64,000 bases of DNA from Rhizobium giardinii bv. giardinii H152 (GTDB taxonomy: Bacteria > Pseudomonadota > Alphaproteobacteria > Rhizobiales > Rhizobiaceae): assembly GCF_000379605.1 (NCBI RefSeq), contig NZ_KB902668.1:1-64000 (forward strand). The letters run 5' to 3'. Position 1 is the first letter of the stretch. Each line of letters opens with the position of its first letter. The position numbers were made by a program, and so were the translations under genes. Positions 8,095 to 17,746 of the stretch are shown here, in pieces. The notes beneath the pieces are model-generated. The model did not search any database and was not told the origin of the DNA. It worked only from the letters and a program-made list of their open reading frames with translations.

Positions 8095-9522
8095 TTATCC
8101 GTGATTGATCATCACGTGGCGGACGGCCGTATAATCCTCAAGCGCGTAGACCGACATGTCCTTGCCGTATCCAGACTGCTTGATGCCGCCATGCGGCATC
8201 TCGTTGGTCAGCATGAAGTGGGTGTTGATCCAGGTGCAGCCATATTGCAGGCGAGACGCCGCCTTCATCGCCTTGGTGATATCCTTGGTCCAGACCGAGG
8301 AGGCAAGGCCGTAGTCGCTGTCGTTCGCCCAGGCGACGGCCTGGTCGTTGTCGGTGAAGCGGGTGACGGAGACGACGGGGCCGAAGACTTCGCGCCGGAC
8401 GATCTCGTCCTCCTGCGTTGCCCCTGCGACAACCGTCGGCTGGAAGAAGAAGCCGTCCTTGCTGCCGAGGTTTCCACCCGTGGTGATCTCGATGTGCTTC
8501 TGTTCGCTCGCGCGCTCGACGAAGCTTGCCACCCGATCGCGCTGACGCTTGGAAATCAACGGGCCGATTTCGTTTTCGGTGTCGTCGGCGAGATTGTATT
8601 TGATCGTTGAGACGGCCGACGTGAGATCAGCGACCAGTTTCTCGTAGATCCCGTCCTGGGCGTAGATGCGGCAGGCGGCGGTGCAGTCCTGGCCGGCATT
8701 GTAATAGCCGAAGGTGCGGATGCCGCTCACGACAGCTTCGAGGTCGGCGTCGTCGTAGACGATCACCGGGGCCTTGCCGCCGAGTTCGAGATGTGTGCGC
8801 TTGACCGTCTTGGCGGCGGCCTGCAATACCTTCTTGCCGGTGGCGATATCGCCGGTGATCGAGACCATGCCGATCTTCGGATGGTTGATCAGCGTGTTGC
8901 CCACCGTTTCGCCGCGGCCGAGGATGACGTTGACGACACCTTCCGGCAGAATGTCGGCAAGCACGCGGGCCATTTTCAGCGCCGTCAGCGGTGTCTGTTC
9001 CGACGGCTTGAAGACGACGGTGTTGCCGCCGGCAATCGCAGGCGCAAGCTTCCAGGCCATCATCATCAGCGGATAGTTCCACGGCGCGATCGATCCGACG
9101 ATGCCGATCGGATCGCGGCGGATCATCGAGGTGAACCCCGGCAGATATTCGCCCGCAACAGGCGCGTGCATCGAACGCACAGCGCCTGCGAAGAACCGCC
9201 AGCAATCGATGATCGCCGGCAGCTCGTCATTGCGCACGGCGTTGATCGGCTTGCCGCAGTTCAGCGCCTCCAGCACCGCAAAAGCGTCGGCGTCCTTCTC
9301 GATGGCATCGGCGATCTTCAGCAGGTAGCCGGAGCGCTCGCCGGGTGTCGTCATTGACCACGTGGCAAAGGCCTTCTCCGCCGCATCGACGGCCCGCTCG
9401 ATCTGCGATTGAGACGCCTCCGGCAGGTCTACGATTTTCGCACCGGTCCGCGGATTGAGGATCAGTTCCTCCGCTTCGGTTCCGGCCTCGAATGTCGATC
9501 CGATCAGCAATTGCGTGTCCAT
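8095..9522 (-). CDS. patD: Gamma-aminobutyraldehyde dehydrogenase (PatD-like)
   Basis: A 475-residue NAD-dependent aldehyde dehydrogenase. Catalytic features are APWNYP (Asn149), LELGGKAP (Glu246) and the nucleophile in [14 protein letters not shown] (Cys280). Long stretches match what I recall of E. coli PatD/YdcW, for example [16 protein letters not shown] and the C-terminal GYGKDMS, with the end [11 protein letters not shown]. PatD oxidises 4-aminobutanal from putrescine to GABA. The ATG at 9522 has AGGGAGA upstream. It is the last gene after four polyamine-type ABC genes, in the same order as E. coli ydcSTUVW, which supports putrescine or a similar amine as substrate. Confidence 0.88.
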   Translation of the reverse strand: MDTQLLIGSTFEAGTEAEELILNPRTGAKIVDLPEASQSQIERAVDAAEKAFATWSMTTPGERSGYLLKIADAIEKDADAFAVLEALNCGKPINAVRNDELPAIIDCWRFFAGAVRSMHAPVAGEYLPGFTSMIRRDPIGIVGSIAPWNYPLMMMAWKLAPAIAGGNTVVFKPSEQTPLTALKMARVLADILPEGVVNVILGRGETVGNTLINHPKIGMVSITGDIATGKKVLQAAAKTVKRTHLELGGKAPVIVYDDADLEAVVSGIRTFGYYNAGQDCTAACRIYAQDGIYEKLVADLTSAVSTIKYNLADDTENEIGPLISKRQRDRVASFVERASEQKHIEITTGGNLGSKDGFFFQPTVVAGATQEDEIVRREVFGPVVSVTRFTDNDQAVAWANDSDYGLASSVWTKDITKAMKAASRLQYGCTWINTHFMLTNEMPHGGIKQSGYGKDMSVYALEDYTAVRHVMINHG

Positions 9523-9594
9523 GTCCGTTCTCCCTTTTTCTGCGTCTGTTTTTTTCGGAAAACCGGTGTCCACTTTTCCGAAACAGACGTGTGA

Positions 9595-10410
9595 TTATTT
9601 GCCGGCGCCGGCGATCTGGTCGCCGTCGCGCGTGAGATAGTAGGCCGCCAGGATCGGCAGGAATGTCACCAGCATCACCACCATGGCGACCACATTGGTG
9701 ACCGGCCGCTGGCGCGGGCGAATCAGTTCCTCGAGCATCCAGATCGGCAGCGTCGACTGCTGGCCGCCGGTAAACGTGGTGACGATGACCTCGTCGAAGG
9801 ACAGCGCGAAGGCGAGCATGCCGCCGGCCAGAAGGGCCGTGCCGATGTTGGGCAGGATGACATGGCGAAAGGTCTGGAAGCCGTCGGCACCGAGATCCAT
9901 CGACGCTTCGATCAGCGAACCGGAGACGCGGCGGAAGCGGGCAACCGCGTTGTTGTAGACGACGACGATGCAGAAGGTCGCGTGGCCGAGCACGATGGTC
10001 CAGAAGGAAAAGGGGATATCGGCCATCGAGAAGGCCGAGCGCAGGGCAATGCCGGTGATGATGCCGGGAAGCGCGATTGGCAGGATGACGAGCAGCGAGA
10101 TGGTTTCCCGACCGAAGAAGCGCGTCTGGCTGACGGCAGCGGCGCAGAGCGTGCCGAGCACCAGCGCGATGGCTGTGGCGATCGTCGCGACCTTGACCGA
10201 CAAGGTGAGCGCTGCCCAGACGTCGGGCCGGTTCCAGGTGACCGCGAACCATTGCAGGGTCAGGCCCGGCGGCGGGAACTGGTAGCTCTTTTCCTCCGTC
10301 GTGAAGGCGTAGAGGAAGATCAGGAGGATCGGGATGTGCAGGAAAGCGAGGCCGCCGATGGCGGCGACTTTCAGCCCCAACGGCGCGGAGGTGGAGCGGT
10401 CAGAGCGCAT
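9595..10410 (-). CDS. ydcV: Polyamine-type ABC transporter permease (PotC/YdcV-like)
   Basis: A 271-residue inner-membrane permease with about six membrane segments. The cytoplasmic EAA loop is visible as [20 protein letters not shown], followed by [11 protein letters not shown]. The ATG at 10410 overlaps the end of the preceding permease gene by 11 bases, arguing for coupled translation; the longer frame to 10584 lies inside that gene. It should pair with the 10400-11350 product as the membrane channel of the importer. PotC/YdcV assignment comes from sequence type and operon order. Confidence 0.87.
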   Translation of the reverse strand: MRSDRSTSAPLGLKVAAIGGLAFLHIPILLIFLYAFTTEEKSYQFPPPGLTLQWFAVTWNRPDVWAALTLSVKVATIATAIALVLGTLCAAAVSQTRFFGRETISLLVILPIALPGIITGIALRSAFSMADIPFSFWTIVLGHATFCIVVVYNNAVARFRRVSGSLIEASMDLGADGFQTFRHVILPNIGTALLAGGMLAFALSFDEVIVTTFTGGQQSTLPIWMLEELIRPRQRPVTNVVAMVVMLVTFLPILAAYYLTRDGDQIAGAGK

Positions 10411-11350
10411 CGAAGGCTCCCATGCGTTTGGCCATCCAGAGATAAAGGCCCATGATGATGATCGGCACGACGGTGAAGGCGGCGGCGAGCGGGATGTTGC
10501 CGGCCGTGCCCTGCTGCGCATAGACGGCCTGGCCGATGAACAGGCGCGAAGAGCCGACGATCTGCGGGATGATGTAGTCGCCAAGCGTCAGCGAGAAGGT
10601 GAAGATCGAGCCGGCGACGATGCCGGGCAGCGCCAGCGGAAAAAGCACATGCCGGAAAGTCTGCTGCGGCGTGCCGCCGAGATCGGAGGAGGCCTCGATC
10701 AGGTTGGCCGGTATACGCTCAAGCGCTGCCTGGATCGGCAGGATCATGAAGGGCATCCATACATAGACGAAGACCAGGAAGGTGCCGGTATAGCTGACCG
10801 AGAGCGAATTGCCGCCAATGACGGGCAGCGAAAGCCAGCCGTCGAGCAGCCAGAGCAGGTTGAGCTTGGTGAAGGCCCAGGTGAGAATGCCTTCCTTGGC
10901 GAGGATCAGCTTCCAGGCATAGATCTTGACGAGGTAGCTCGACCACAGCGGCAGCATGACGCCGAGATAGAAGACCGCCTTCCATTTTCCTCTGGCATAA
11001 CGTGCAGCGTAATAGGCGATCGGGAAGGCGATCAGCGCCGAAAAGAGCGTGACAGTGGCGGCCATCAGGACCGTGCGGACGATGATGTCGAAATTGGCAT
11101 CCGACAGCAGCTGCTTGTAGGTAGCAAGCGTGAACTCGTAATTGATCAGCCCGGAGAAATCGTCGATCGAGAAGAAGCTCTGCAAGAGAAGCGCAAACAG
11201 CGAGCCGAGATAGATGATGCCGAGCCAGAGGACGGGCGGGCCGAGCAGCACGGCGAGCAGCACCTGCGGGTGCTTCCAGAGGAAGTCCGAAATTCGTCCG
11301 GTGAGGCGCGGTCTGTTCGGCAGGATGGGTTGGGTGGCGGCGATAGTCAT
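10400..11350 (-). CDS. ydcU: Polyamine-type ABC transporter permease (PotB/YdcU-like)
   Basis: A 316-residue permease with about six hydrophobic segments and the EAA motif [20 protein letters not shown] followed by [12 protein letters not shown] polar N-terminal tail of about 40 residues comes before the first membrane helix. The ATG overlaps the ATPase stop codon as ATGA. With the YdcV-like subunit it forms the membrane domain of the importer; the EAA loop should contact the ATPase encoded just upstream. Confidence 0.87.
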   Translation of the reverse strand: MTIAATQPILPNRPRLTGRISDFLWKHPQVLLAVLLGPPVLWLGIIYLGSLFALLLQSFFSIDDFSGLINYEFTLATYKQLLSDANFDIIVRTVLMAATVTLFSALIAFPIAYYAARYARGKWKAVFYLGVMLPLWSSYLVKIYAWKLILAKEGILTWAFTKLNLLWLLDGWLSLPVIGGNSLSVSYTGTFLVFVYVWMPFMILPIQAALERIPANLIEASSDLGGTPQQTFRHVLFPLALPGIVAGSIFTFSLTLGDYIIPQIVGSSRLFIGQAVYAQQGTAGNIPLAAAFTVVPIIIMGLYLWMAKRMGAFDAL

Positions 11351-12345
11351 GCAACCTCCATCAGATGAAGGTCGTTGCGCGAAAAGGCGAGCTGCACCTC
11401 AGCGCCGATGTCGGGCAGGGGCATGGCGGCGGGGCTGGAAACGACGATCTTTTCTCCGTCGCAGTCGACGCTGACGCGATGAACCGCGCCGAGGAAGCTG
11501 CGGGCGGTGACAGTACCGGGCAGGGTGAGCTGCTCGGCCCAGGACGTGCCGATGGCAATCGCTTCCGGGCGCAGGCTTGCGGCTGCGGCGGGAACCCCGA
11601 GCCGGGCGCAGATGGCGCTGGACAGGATGTTGGACGAACCGACGAAATCGGCGACAAAGCGGGTCTGGGGCCGCTGGTAGATATCCTCCGGCGTGCCAAG
11701 CTGCTGGATTTTGCCGTCGTTGAACACGGCGATCCGGTCTGCCATCGACAAGGCCTCGCCTTGGTCGTGGGTGACAAAGACGAAGGTGATGCCGAGCGAT
11801 TTCTGCAGGCTCTTCAGTTCCTCCTGCATCTGCTCGCGCAGCTTGAGGTCAAGCGCGCCGAGCGGCTCGTCGAGCAACAGCACCTTCGGCTTGTTGACGA
11901 GGGCGCGGGCGAGCGCGACGCGCTGGCGCTGGCCGCCGGACAGCTGGCCCGGCCGCCGCTGGCCGTAGCCCGGCAGCTTGACCATGGCAAGTGCGTCTTC
12001 CGCCGCCCTGTGCCTCTCTTGCCTGCCGATGCCCTTGACCATCAGGCCATAGGCGACGTTGTCGAGAATGGAGAGATGCGGAAAGAGCGCATAGTCCTGG
12101 AACACCGTGTTGACGCTGCGGCGATAGGGCGGAACGCCTTCAGCCGTTTCTCCGAAAATCTCGATATGGCCGCCGGTCGGCTGCTCGAAGCCGGCCATCA
12201 GCCTGAGGCAGGTGGTCTTGCCGGAACCCGACGGGCCGAGCATCGCGAAGAACTCGCCCGCCGCGATTTCAAGATCGACCGCATCGACCGCTTTGACAGT
12301 GCCGAAATGGCGGGAAACGTTTTCGAACAGGACGGCGGCGGTCAT
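11347..12345 (-). CDS. ydcT: Polyamine-type ABC transporter ATP-binding protein (PotA/YdcT-like)
   Basis: A 332-residue ABC ATPase with Walker A GPSGSGKTT, Q-loop (NTVFQDYALFPHL), signature LSGGQRQRVALARAL, Walker B VLLLDEPLGALD and switch His in VTHDQ, plus a C-terminal TOBE-type regulatory domain (LTLPGTVTARSFLGAVHRV). Two starts are possible: ATG 12345 with GGAG six bases upstream (preferred) or ATG 12363. An interspersed repeat separates it from the binding-protein gene, so the binding protein may be made in excess. Confidence 0.87.
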   Translation of the reverse strand: MTAAVLFENVSRHFGTVKAVDAVDLEIAAGEFFAMLGPSGSGKTTCLRLMAGFEQPTGGHIEIFGETAEGVPPYRRSVNTVFQDYALFPHLSILDNVAYGLMVKGIGRQERHRAAEDALAMVKLPGYGQRRPGQLSGGQRQRVALARALVNKPKVLLLDEPLGALDLKLREQMQEELKSLQKSLGITFVFVTHDQGEALSMADRIAVFNDGKIQQLGTPEDIYQRPQTRFVADFVGSSNILSSAICARLGVPAAAASLRPEAIAIGTSWAEQLTLPGTVTARSFLGAVHRVSVDCDGEKIVVSSPAAMPLPDIGAEVQLAFSRNDLHLMEVA

Positions 12346-12406
12346 GGGGGACTCCGTGGGCATGCACCATCGTTCCCTTCGCGAGGAAGCGACGGAGGTT
12401 GTTATA

Positions 12407-12515
12407 ATCTCCCCCCTTGTGGGGGAGATGTCCCGGAGGGACAGAGGGGGGCGAGGTTGGGGCTGGCACCCCCCTCTGTCAGCTTCGCTGACATCTCCCC
12501 CACAAGGGGGAGATC
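12407..12515. repeat. Interspersed GC-rich palindromic element, family A, copy 2
   Basis: Two inverted arms (about 12407-12455 and 12468-12515) each contain a CTCCCCC...GGGGGAGATGT-type hairpin and an ACAGAGGGGGG/CCCCCCTCTGT tail, closely related to 1117-1301. It lies inside the ABC operon between the binding-protein stop and the ATPase start, where a stem-loop could shield the upstream mRNA or attenuate transcription. Confidence 0.75.
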
Positions 12516-12532
12516 AGATCTGAGACCGCCGT

Positions 12533-13693
12533 TTACCGGCCGCCAATGACGCCGATATAGTCCGACACCCAGCGGTGATAGGGCACGCACTCGCCCTGGC
12601 TCGCGCATTTGGAAACGGGCGTCTTCCAGAACTTGATCTTCTCGAAGTCGTTGTAGCCGTTGGCCGCACAGCCTTCGTCGGTCAGCAGTTCATTGCCCTT
12701 GCAGGCGGCCGGGACCGAGGGAACGGTGCCGAACCAGGCCGAAACGTCGCCCTGCACCTTGGGTGACAGCGAGTGTTCCATCCACATATAGGCGCAGTTG
12801 GGGTGGGTGCTTTCGGCATGCAGCATGGTCGTGTCAGCCCAGCCGGTCGCACCCTCCTCCGGGAAGACCGAGGCGATCGGCAGTTTTTCTGCCTTCAGCA
12901 GGTTGACCTGGAACGGCCAGGAGCCGGAGGCGACGACGCCTTCGTTCTTGAAGTCGTCGATCTGGATCATCGCATCATGCCAGTAGCGGCCGGCCAGCGT
13001 GCGCTGGACACGCAGCACGTCGAGTGCGGCCTTGTACTGGTCTTCGTTGAGTTCGTAGGGGTCCTTGATGCCGAGTTCCTTCTTGTGGAACATCAGGTAG
13101 TTGGCGGCGTCCGCCACATGGATCGGACCGTCATAGGCCTGGATGCGGCCCTTGTTGGACTTGCCGTCCGGCAATGTCATCTCCTCGAACACGACGTTCC
13201 AGCTCTTCGGCGCCTGGCCCTTGAAAGCCTCGGTGTTGTACATCAACACGTTCGGCCCCCAGACATAGGGCGTGCCATAGTGGGTGCCGTTCACCGTATG
13301 CCAAGGGGCGTTCTGCAGGCGCTCGTCGATGGTCGACCAGCTCGGGATGAGGGCGGTGTTGATCGGCTGGACACGCTTGCCGGCAACCAGCCGCAGCGAT
13401 GCATCGCCGGAGGCGGTGACGAGGTCGAAGCCGCCTTCGTTCATCAGCGCAACCATTTCATCAGAAGTGGCGGCCGTCTTGACGCTGACCTTGCAGCCGG
13501 TCTTCTCTTCGAAGCCCGTGACCCAGTCATAGGCCTTGTCGGTCTCGCCGCGCTCGATATAGCCGGCCCAGGCGACGATCGACAGTTCGCCTTCTCCCTT
13601 GCCCAATTCCTTCAGCGGCTCCTGCGCAAAGGCATGGGTGGCGAAGGCGAGCGAAAGGGTGAGCGCGGTGCAGGATTTTAGAATCTGCTTCAT
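12533..13693 (-). CDS. ydcS: Polyamine-type ABC transporter periplasmic binding protein (PotD/YdcS-like)
   Basis: A 386-residue spermidine/putrescine-type binding protein. The signal peptide MKQILKSCTALTLSLAFATH ends at AFAQE, then the mature domain begins LSIVAWAGYIERG. Typical elements include TAATSDEMVALMNEGGFDLV and the ligand-site region YGTPYVWGPNVLMYN. The ATG at 13693 follows GGGAGA; the upstream ATG at 13726 would spoil the signal peptide. It is first in the ydcSTUV-patD-like operon and should fix substrate specificity: putrescine, GABA or a related amine by context. Confidence 0.88.
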   Translation of the reverse strand: MKQILKSCTALTLSLAFATHAFAQEPLKELGKGEGELSIVAWAGYIERGETDKAYDWVTGFEEKTGCKVSVKTAATSDEMVALMNEGGFDLVTASGDASLRLVAGKRVQPINTALIPSWSTIDERLQNAPWHTVNGTHYGTPYVWGPNVLMYNTEAFKGQAPKSWNVVFEEMTLPDGKSNKGRIQAYDGPIHVADAANYLMFHKKELGIKDPYELNEDQYKAALDVLRVQRTLAGRYWHDAMIQIDDFKNEGVVASGSWPFQVNLLKAEKLPIASVFPEEGATGWADTTMLHAESTHPNCAYMWMEHSLSPKVQGDVSAWFGTVPSVPAACKGNELLTDEGCAANGYNDFEKIKFWKTPVSKCASQGECVPYHRWVSDYIGVIGGR

Positions 13694-13821
13694 CTTCAAT
13701 CTCCCGGTTTGGTCCGTGTTTTTCACGGTTCTGTTCCCAGAAGAAAGGTGCCTCTATTTTGCCGCTTTCGCAAATTCATTAATCAGAATGTTGCTATCTG
13801 TTTTTCCGATATCGATCAACT

Positions 13822-14733
13822 TTAACGGGACCTGCCGCTGCGCAGGGCCTCTGCAACCCCGATGAAGTCTTTTGCCGATTGCGGCAACCCGGATCCCTTG
13901 CGCCAGACCATGCCGACCTGAACCACGGGGAGAGCGCCGGAGACGTCGCGGCTTTCGATCCGGTCGCCTTCCAGCGACCAGGGCCGGTAGACGAGATCGG
14001 GCAGGAGCGCGATGCCGGCGCCGGTGGCGACCAGGCTGCGCACCGCCTCGACCGAGCGTGTACGGAAGGCGACATGCGGGCGAGCGCCGAGCGCGGTCAA
14101 AAGCTTGCCGGTATTCTCCTCGATTTCGTCGACCGTCAGCATGATCAGCGGCTCCTTGGCGATATCGGCAACGGAGATGATATCGGCGGAAACCAGCGGA
14201 TGACCGAGCGGCAGCCAGAGACGGTAGGGGGACGTCTCGATGATTTCCGCCTGCAGCGCCATGCGGTCGCGCAGGTTGGAGATGACCATGACGGCGACAT
14301 CGAGCTCGCCGCCGACCAGCAGATGTTCGAGATAGGAGCCATTGTCCTCGATGGCACTGACCTCAACTTCCGGGCAGGCGCGGCGATAGCGGGCAAGGAG
14401 ATCGGAGAGAACGTAACCGGCAACGAGCGAGGTCACCCCGAGATTGAGCTTGCCGCCGGTGCGCTCAACCCGCTCCTGTGAAAACGAGCGCCGCGCATCC
14501 GACACACCGGCAAGGATCTTGGTCGCATGGCGCAGGAACTGGTGGCCGTTATGGGTGATGTGCAGCCCGCGCGGGTGGCGCTCGAACAGCTCGACGCCCA
14601 GGTCCGTCTCCAGTTCCTTGATGGCTTCGGTGATCGAGGATTGCGAGATCGACAGGTTCTGCGCCGCCCGGGTGATGGAGCCCTGTTCGGCGACGGCAAC
14701 GAAATACTGGAGCTGACGGAGTGTGAAGGCCAT
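13822..14733 (-). CDS. LysR-family transcriptional regulator
   Basis: A 303-residue LysR protein: an N-terminal winged helix-turn-helix (LRQLQYFVAVAEQGSITRAAQ...SISQSSITEAIKELE) and a C-terminal effector domain of the periplasmic-binding type from about residue 92. It lies directly upstream of, and in the same direction as, the ydcS-like gene, with 128 bases between them. Control of the amine uptake operon is therefore likely but unproven; the E. coli ydc cluster uses a different regulator type (YdcR, MocR-like). Confidence 0.85.
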   Translation of the reverse strand: MAFTLRQLQYFVAVAEQGSITRAAQNLSISQSSITEAIKELETDLGVELFERHPRGLHITHNGHQFLRHATKILAGVSDARRSFSQERVERTGGKLNLGVTSLVAGYVLSDLLARYRRACPEVEVSAIEDNGSYLEHLLVGGELDVAVMVISNLRDRMALQAEIIETSPYRLWLPLGHPLVSADIISVADIAKEPLIMLTVDEIEENTGKLLTALGARPHVAFRTRSVEAVRSLVATGAGIALLPDLVYRPWSLEGDRIESRDVSGALPVVQVGMVWRKGSGLPQSAKDFIGVAEALRSGRSR

Positions 14734-14798
14734 GGCCTAGCTAACACGGGCAGAGGGGGGAGTGGCAAGGTGGATAGATCTTCGGAGTGACGTACGCC

Positions 14799-15104
14799 TC
14801 AGTTGTCGCCCCAATCCTCCGGGAAGTCGCGGCCTCCATAGAATATGCGCACGATGCGGACCGTATCGTTCTCGACAAGGAACGCGATCGACGCGCGACG
14901 TTCAAAGCCAGTGATGCGCAGGCCCGGATGAAGATCGTCGCGCTGCGTACCGCGAAGGGGAAAATCGGCAAGGGCCATGCATGCCTGTTCAATACGATCG
15001 ATATAGACTTCCGCTCGTTGGACGCCGCTGTTTGTCGCGATGTAGTGATAGAGTGCGATAAGATCGTTTTCCGCCGCGGGACGAAAGACGACTTTATGCG
15101 TCAC
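14799..15104 (-). CDS. parE: ParE/RelE-family toxin
   Basis: A 101-residue ParE-type toxin with the expected beginning (VVFRPAAENDLIALYHYIA) and end (VRIVRIFYGGRDFPEDW), including the Arg and Tyr of the family core. ParE toxins usually poison DNA gyrase; RelE relatives cut mRNA at the ribosome, and sequence alone does not settle which. The start is a GTG at 15104 with GGAAGG upstream, 3 bases after the antitoxin stop. Gene order antitoxin-toxin is normal. Confidence 0.85.
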   Translation of the reverse strand: MTHKVVFRPAAENDLIALYHYIATNSGVQRAEVYIDRIEQACMALADFPLRGTQRDDLHPGLRITGFERRASIAFLVENDTVRIVRIFYGGRDFPEDWGDN

Positions 15105-15107
15105 AGC

Positions 15108-15359
15108 TCACCTTCCAGCATGGCGAGAGCGAAGGCGCGCGAAAACGTCCGCCGCCGGAATATCGGGCCGAGGATCGTTTATCGCTTCACGAATTTTGGC
15201 GCGCATGATTTCGTCCAAAGCTGCCTCTTCGCGATCAAGGGCGCGCAAACCTGCGCGCACGACTTCGCTTGCTGATTCATACGCGCCTGACTGTAGCCGC
15301 GCATCCAGAGAGGCTTGCTGCTTGCCGAGAGTTACGGTGATGGGTTTGCTTGTTCGCAT
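15108..15359 (-). CDS. parD: ParD-type antitoxin
   Basis: An 83-residue ParD-like antitoxin. A ribbon-helix-helix DNA-binding part is seen at the N-terminus (KPITVTLGKQQASLDARLQS...ESASEVVRAGLRAL), followed by a charged toxin-neutralising tail. The start MRTSKP at 15359 gives the usual family length; a frame to 15473 would run through the operator. The dimer should bind its own promoter, and the palindrome at 15383-15395 is a good candidate site. Confidence 0.83.
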   Translation of the reverse strand: MRTSKPITVTLGKQQASLDARLQSGAYESASEVVRAGLRALDREEAALDEIMRAKIREAINDPRPDIPAADVFARLRSRHAGR

Positions 15360-15382
15360 AGGGCTGAAATTAGCACGACAAC

Positions 15383-15395
15383 ATGACATTGTCAT
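15383..15395. promoter_or_regulatory. Candidate ParD operator
   Basis: ATGACA-T-TGTCAT is a perfect inverted repeat with a one-base centre, 24 bases before the ParD start. Ribbon-helix-helix antitoxins bind such short palindromes to autoregulate. Assignment is by position and symmetry only. Confidence 0.5.
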
Positions 15396-15489
15396 ACTCG
15401 AATGTGTCGGAAGTTTCAGAATGTCGGATAGAGGACAGAACCTACTAGAATTCCGGTTATGATCAGTGGTCATTCAGGATTGGTCACTC

Positions 15490-16407
15490 ATGTCAACAGA
15501 TAGCCTTTTCCCCACGGAGCCGGGTATCCTCGCCTTCCACAAGCGCTGCGAAGAATTTTATCCGGCCGATGCCGTCGATGCGCCGATTGAGCAGCAGCGT
15601 AAGTGGTACGACGCGCTCTGCGCCGAGTTCGATGCGCCGTTGCCGGAGGGGCTCACGCGGCACGATGAAATGGTTGGCGACCGCATTCCGATACGCCGGT
15701 ACCGGCCGGCGGACATCGCAACCCGAACGCGGGTCTTCTACATTCATGGCGGCGGCTTCGTTGTCGGATCGCTGGAAAGCCATGATGCCATCTGTGCGGA
15801 GATTGCGCATGCGGCGCGGGCTGAACTGGTGTCCATCGACTACCGGCTGGCGCCGGAGCATGTCTGGCCGGCCGCCTTCGACGATTGCTTCGAGGTGCTG
15901 ACCTGGCTTCTCGCCGATGGCCGGCCGCTGGTCGTTGTGGGCGACAGCGCCGGCGGCAATCTGGCGGCGGGCATCGTGCTCAAGGCGAAGACGGAGGCAA
16001 TCACGGCTATCGTCGGGCAGGTGCTGATCTATCCGGGGCTCGGTGGTGACCTGACGTCGGGCTCTTATGCGGAAATGGCCGAGGCGCCGGGCCTGTCGAC
16101 GGCGGATGTCCTCTACTACCGTGAGGTGCTGAAGGCGCCGGCGGAGAACGCCTTTGCCCATCCGCTGAAGGCCGCCGACCTCTCCGGATTGCCGAGCGCC
16201 TACATTACTTCGGCGCATTTTGATCCCTTGCGCGACGACGCTGCAGTCTACGCTCAGCGCCTGATCGCCGCCGGCGTCAACGTCACCTATCGCGACGAGC
16301 CGCAGATGATCCATGCATGGCTGCGCGCCCGTCACATGAGCGAGGGTGCGCGGCAAGGCTTTCTGCATCTCTGTCGCGCTGTCAGTGTCCTTGCAGGAAC
16401 GCTCTGA
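15490..16407 (+). CDS. Alpha/beta hydrolase of the hormone-sensitive-lipase family (esterase)
   Basis: A 305-residue carboxylesterase-type hydrolase. Family IV features are the oxyanion motif HGGGFVVGS, the nucleophile elbow VVGDSAGGN, the Asp in SAHFDPLRDD and the His in QMIHAWL. It should hydrolyse short-chain esters in the cytoplasm; the true substrate is unknown. The ATG at 15490 is chosen for the AGGA about 10 bases upstream; a GTG at 15466 in frame is an alternative. It diverges from the ParDE pair. Confidence 0.83.
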   Translation: MSTDSLFPTEPGILAFHKRCEEFYPADAVDAPIEQQRKWYDALCAEFDAPLPEGLTRHDEMVGDRIPIRRYRPADIATRTRVFYIHGGGFVVGSLESHDAICAEIAHAARAELVSIDYRLAPEHVWPAAFDDCFEVLTWLLADGRPLVVVGDSAGGNLAAGIVLKAKTEAITAIVGQVLIYPGLGGDLTSGSYAEMAEAPGLSTADVLYYREVLKAPAENAFAHPLKAADLSGLPSAYITSAHFDPLRDDAAVYAQRLIAAGVNVTYRDEPQMIHAWLRARHMSEGARQGFLHLCRAVSVLAGTL

Positions 16408-17148
16408 TCACCCCTTGGCCTTGAGGACAAGAACCGGGTCGGCACTGAATTTCGCCGGGAACAGGGCCCTGAGGTTCTCGATCTTCGGCAAGTCGTTGTA
16501 GACGATGTAGGGGTAGGTCGGATTGAGCGTCAGGAAGTCCTGATGGTATTCCTCGGCCGGATAGAAGGCACTCATATCCGAGACCTTGGTGACGATCGGT
16601 TCGCCGAACACCCCCGCCTTGTCGAGCTGGGCGATATAGCTTTGCGCGATCTTCTTCTGCTCGCCATTGGTGGCAAAGATTTCCGAGCGATACTGCGTAC
16701 CGTGGTCCGGGCCCTGATAGTTCAGCTGTGTCGGATTGTGTGCCACCGAGAAAAATATCTGCAGCAGCTGACCGTAGGTGACCTCTTTCGGATTGTAGGT
16801 GACCTCGACGGACTCTGCGTGACCCGTATTGCCGCTGCCGACTGTCTCATAGACGGCGGTCTCCTTCGCGCCGCCGGAATAGCCGGACACCGCATTCTTC
16901 ACGCCCTTCACATGCTGGAAGACACCCTGCACGCCCCAGAAGCAGCCACCGGCGAAGACGGCCTTTTCGGTGGTAGCGCTCGTCGTTTCGTCGATGGCGG
17001 GAGGAGGAATGACGACGGCTTCTTCGGCGGCGTTGCTGAAAGTCGAGGACATGGCGAAGAGTGCCGCGGCGATTGCGGTTGCGCCAAGGCCGAGCACGAG
17101 GGAGCGCCCGGGCTTTCGAAAGCCGGTTTGTGTTTTGATGGACGGCAT
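16408..17148 (-). CDS. msrA: Peptide-methionine (S)-S-oxide reductase, exported
   Basis: A 246-residue MsrA. The catalytic GGCFWGVQ motif, GYSGG, GHAESVEV, DHGTQYRSEI and AEEYHQDF are all present. Unlike cytoplasmic MsrA it has an N-terminal hydrophobic signal (about residues 16-40, ending SNAAEE), so it probably repairs oxidised methionine in periplasmic proteins. The ATG at 17148 has a near-perfect AGGAGGA site. No msrB lies nearby. It converges on the esterase gene and diverges from the ACT-domain gene. Confidence 0.92.
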   Translation of the reverse strand: MPSIKTQTGFRKPGRSLVLGLGATAIAAALFAMSSTFSNAAEEAVVIPPPAIDETTSATTEKAVFAGGCFWGVQGVFQHVKGVKNAVSGYSGGAKETAVYETVGSGNTGHAESVEVTYNPKEVTYGQLLQIFFSVAHNPTQLNYQGPDHGTQYRSEIFATNGEQKKIAQSYIAQLDKAGVFGEPIVTKVSDMSAFYPAEEYHQDFLTLNPTYPYIVYNDLPKIENLRALFPAKFSADPVLVLKAKG

Positions 17149-17340
17149 GGCATTCCTCCTGTTTCACCGCGGCCGCAATGTGGTTCACGGCCTCAATCCG
17201 GCGACATGAGCCATTGCTTCATGAGCCAACTCTGGCCTGATGCTCCTTCACGGGTCAAATCGCAAATGCGTGCGTAACGCCAAAGTGAGAAGCCGGCCGC
17301 AGCGCTACACGCTCGTGTGATGTCAGAGGAATGGATGGAT

Positions 17341-17742
17341 ATGACGGCTATCACCGATCTCGACGTGCTCTTGCGCGACATGCGCCCGGACTTGCGTCCC
17401 GCAGAATATGTCTATTGCACGGTGGCGCCTGAGGAAGCGGGGGACTGGCTTTCGTTGTCGCCTCTCGGTTTCTTCCGCGAGGATGAAGGGATAACGCTGA
17501 TCCTCGAGCGCACGGTGGCCGACAGCGCCGGCCTGGCTTACGGGCCGGTGCTGCGCTGCATCACGCTGACGGTGCATTCGGCGCTCGAGGCGGTTGGCCT
17601 GACCGCGGCGGTCGCGGCGGCGCTGACGCGGCACGGCATCAGCGCCAACGTGGTTGCAGCCTATTACCACGACCACATTTTCGTGCCGGCCGCAGACGGG
17701 GAGCGGGCGCTCGCCGCCCTGGCCGAAGCAAGGCCCGTCTGA
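17341..17742 (+). CDS. ACT-domain-containing protein
   Basis: A 133-residue protein resembling the stand-alone tandem ACT group: an N-terminal half with YVYCTVAPEEAGDWLSLSPLG and a C-terminal ACT-like beta-alpha unit (AALTRHGISANVVAAYYHDHIFVP). Such proteins are thought to bind amino acids or other small ligands, but no specific role is known. In-frame ATGs at 17320, 17335 and 17341 compete; 17341 is chosen for its spacing from GAGGA. It stops 4 bases before the convergent CocE hydrolase stop. Confidence 0.72.
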   Translation: MTAITDLDVLLRDMRPDLRPAEYVYCTVAPEEAGDWLSLSPLGFFREDEGITLILERTVADSAGLAYGPVLRCITLTVHSALEAVGLTAAVAAALTRHGISANVVAAYYHDHIFVPAADGERALAALAEARPV

Positions 17743-17746
17743 CCGA

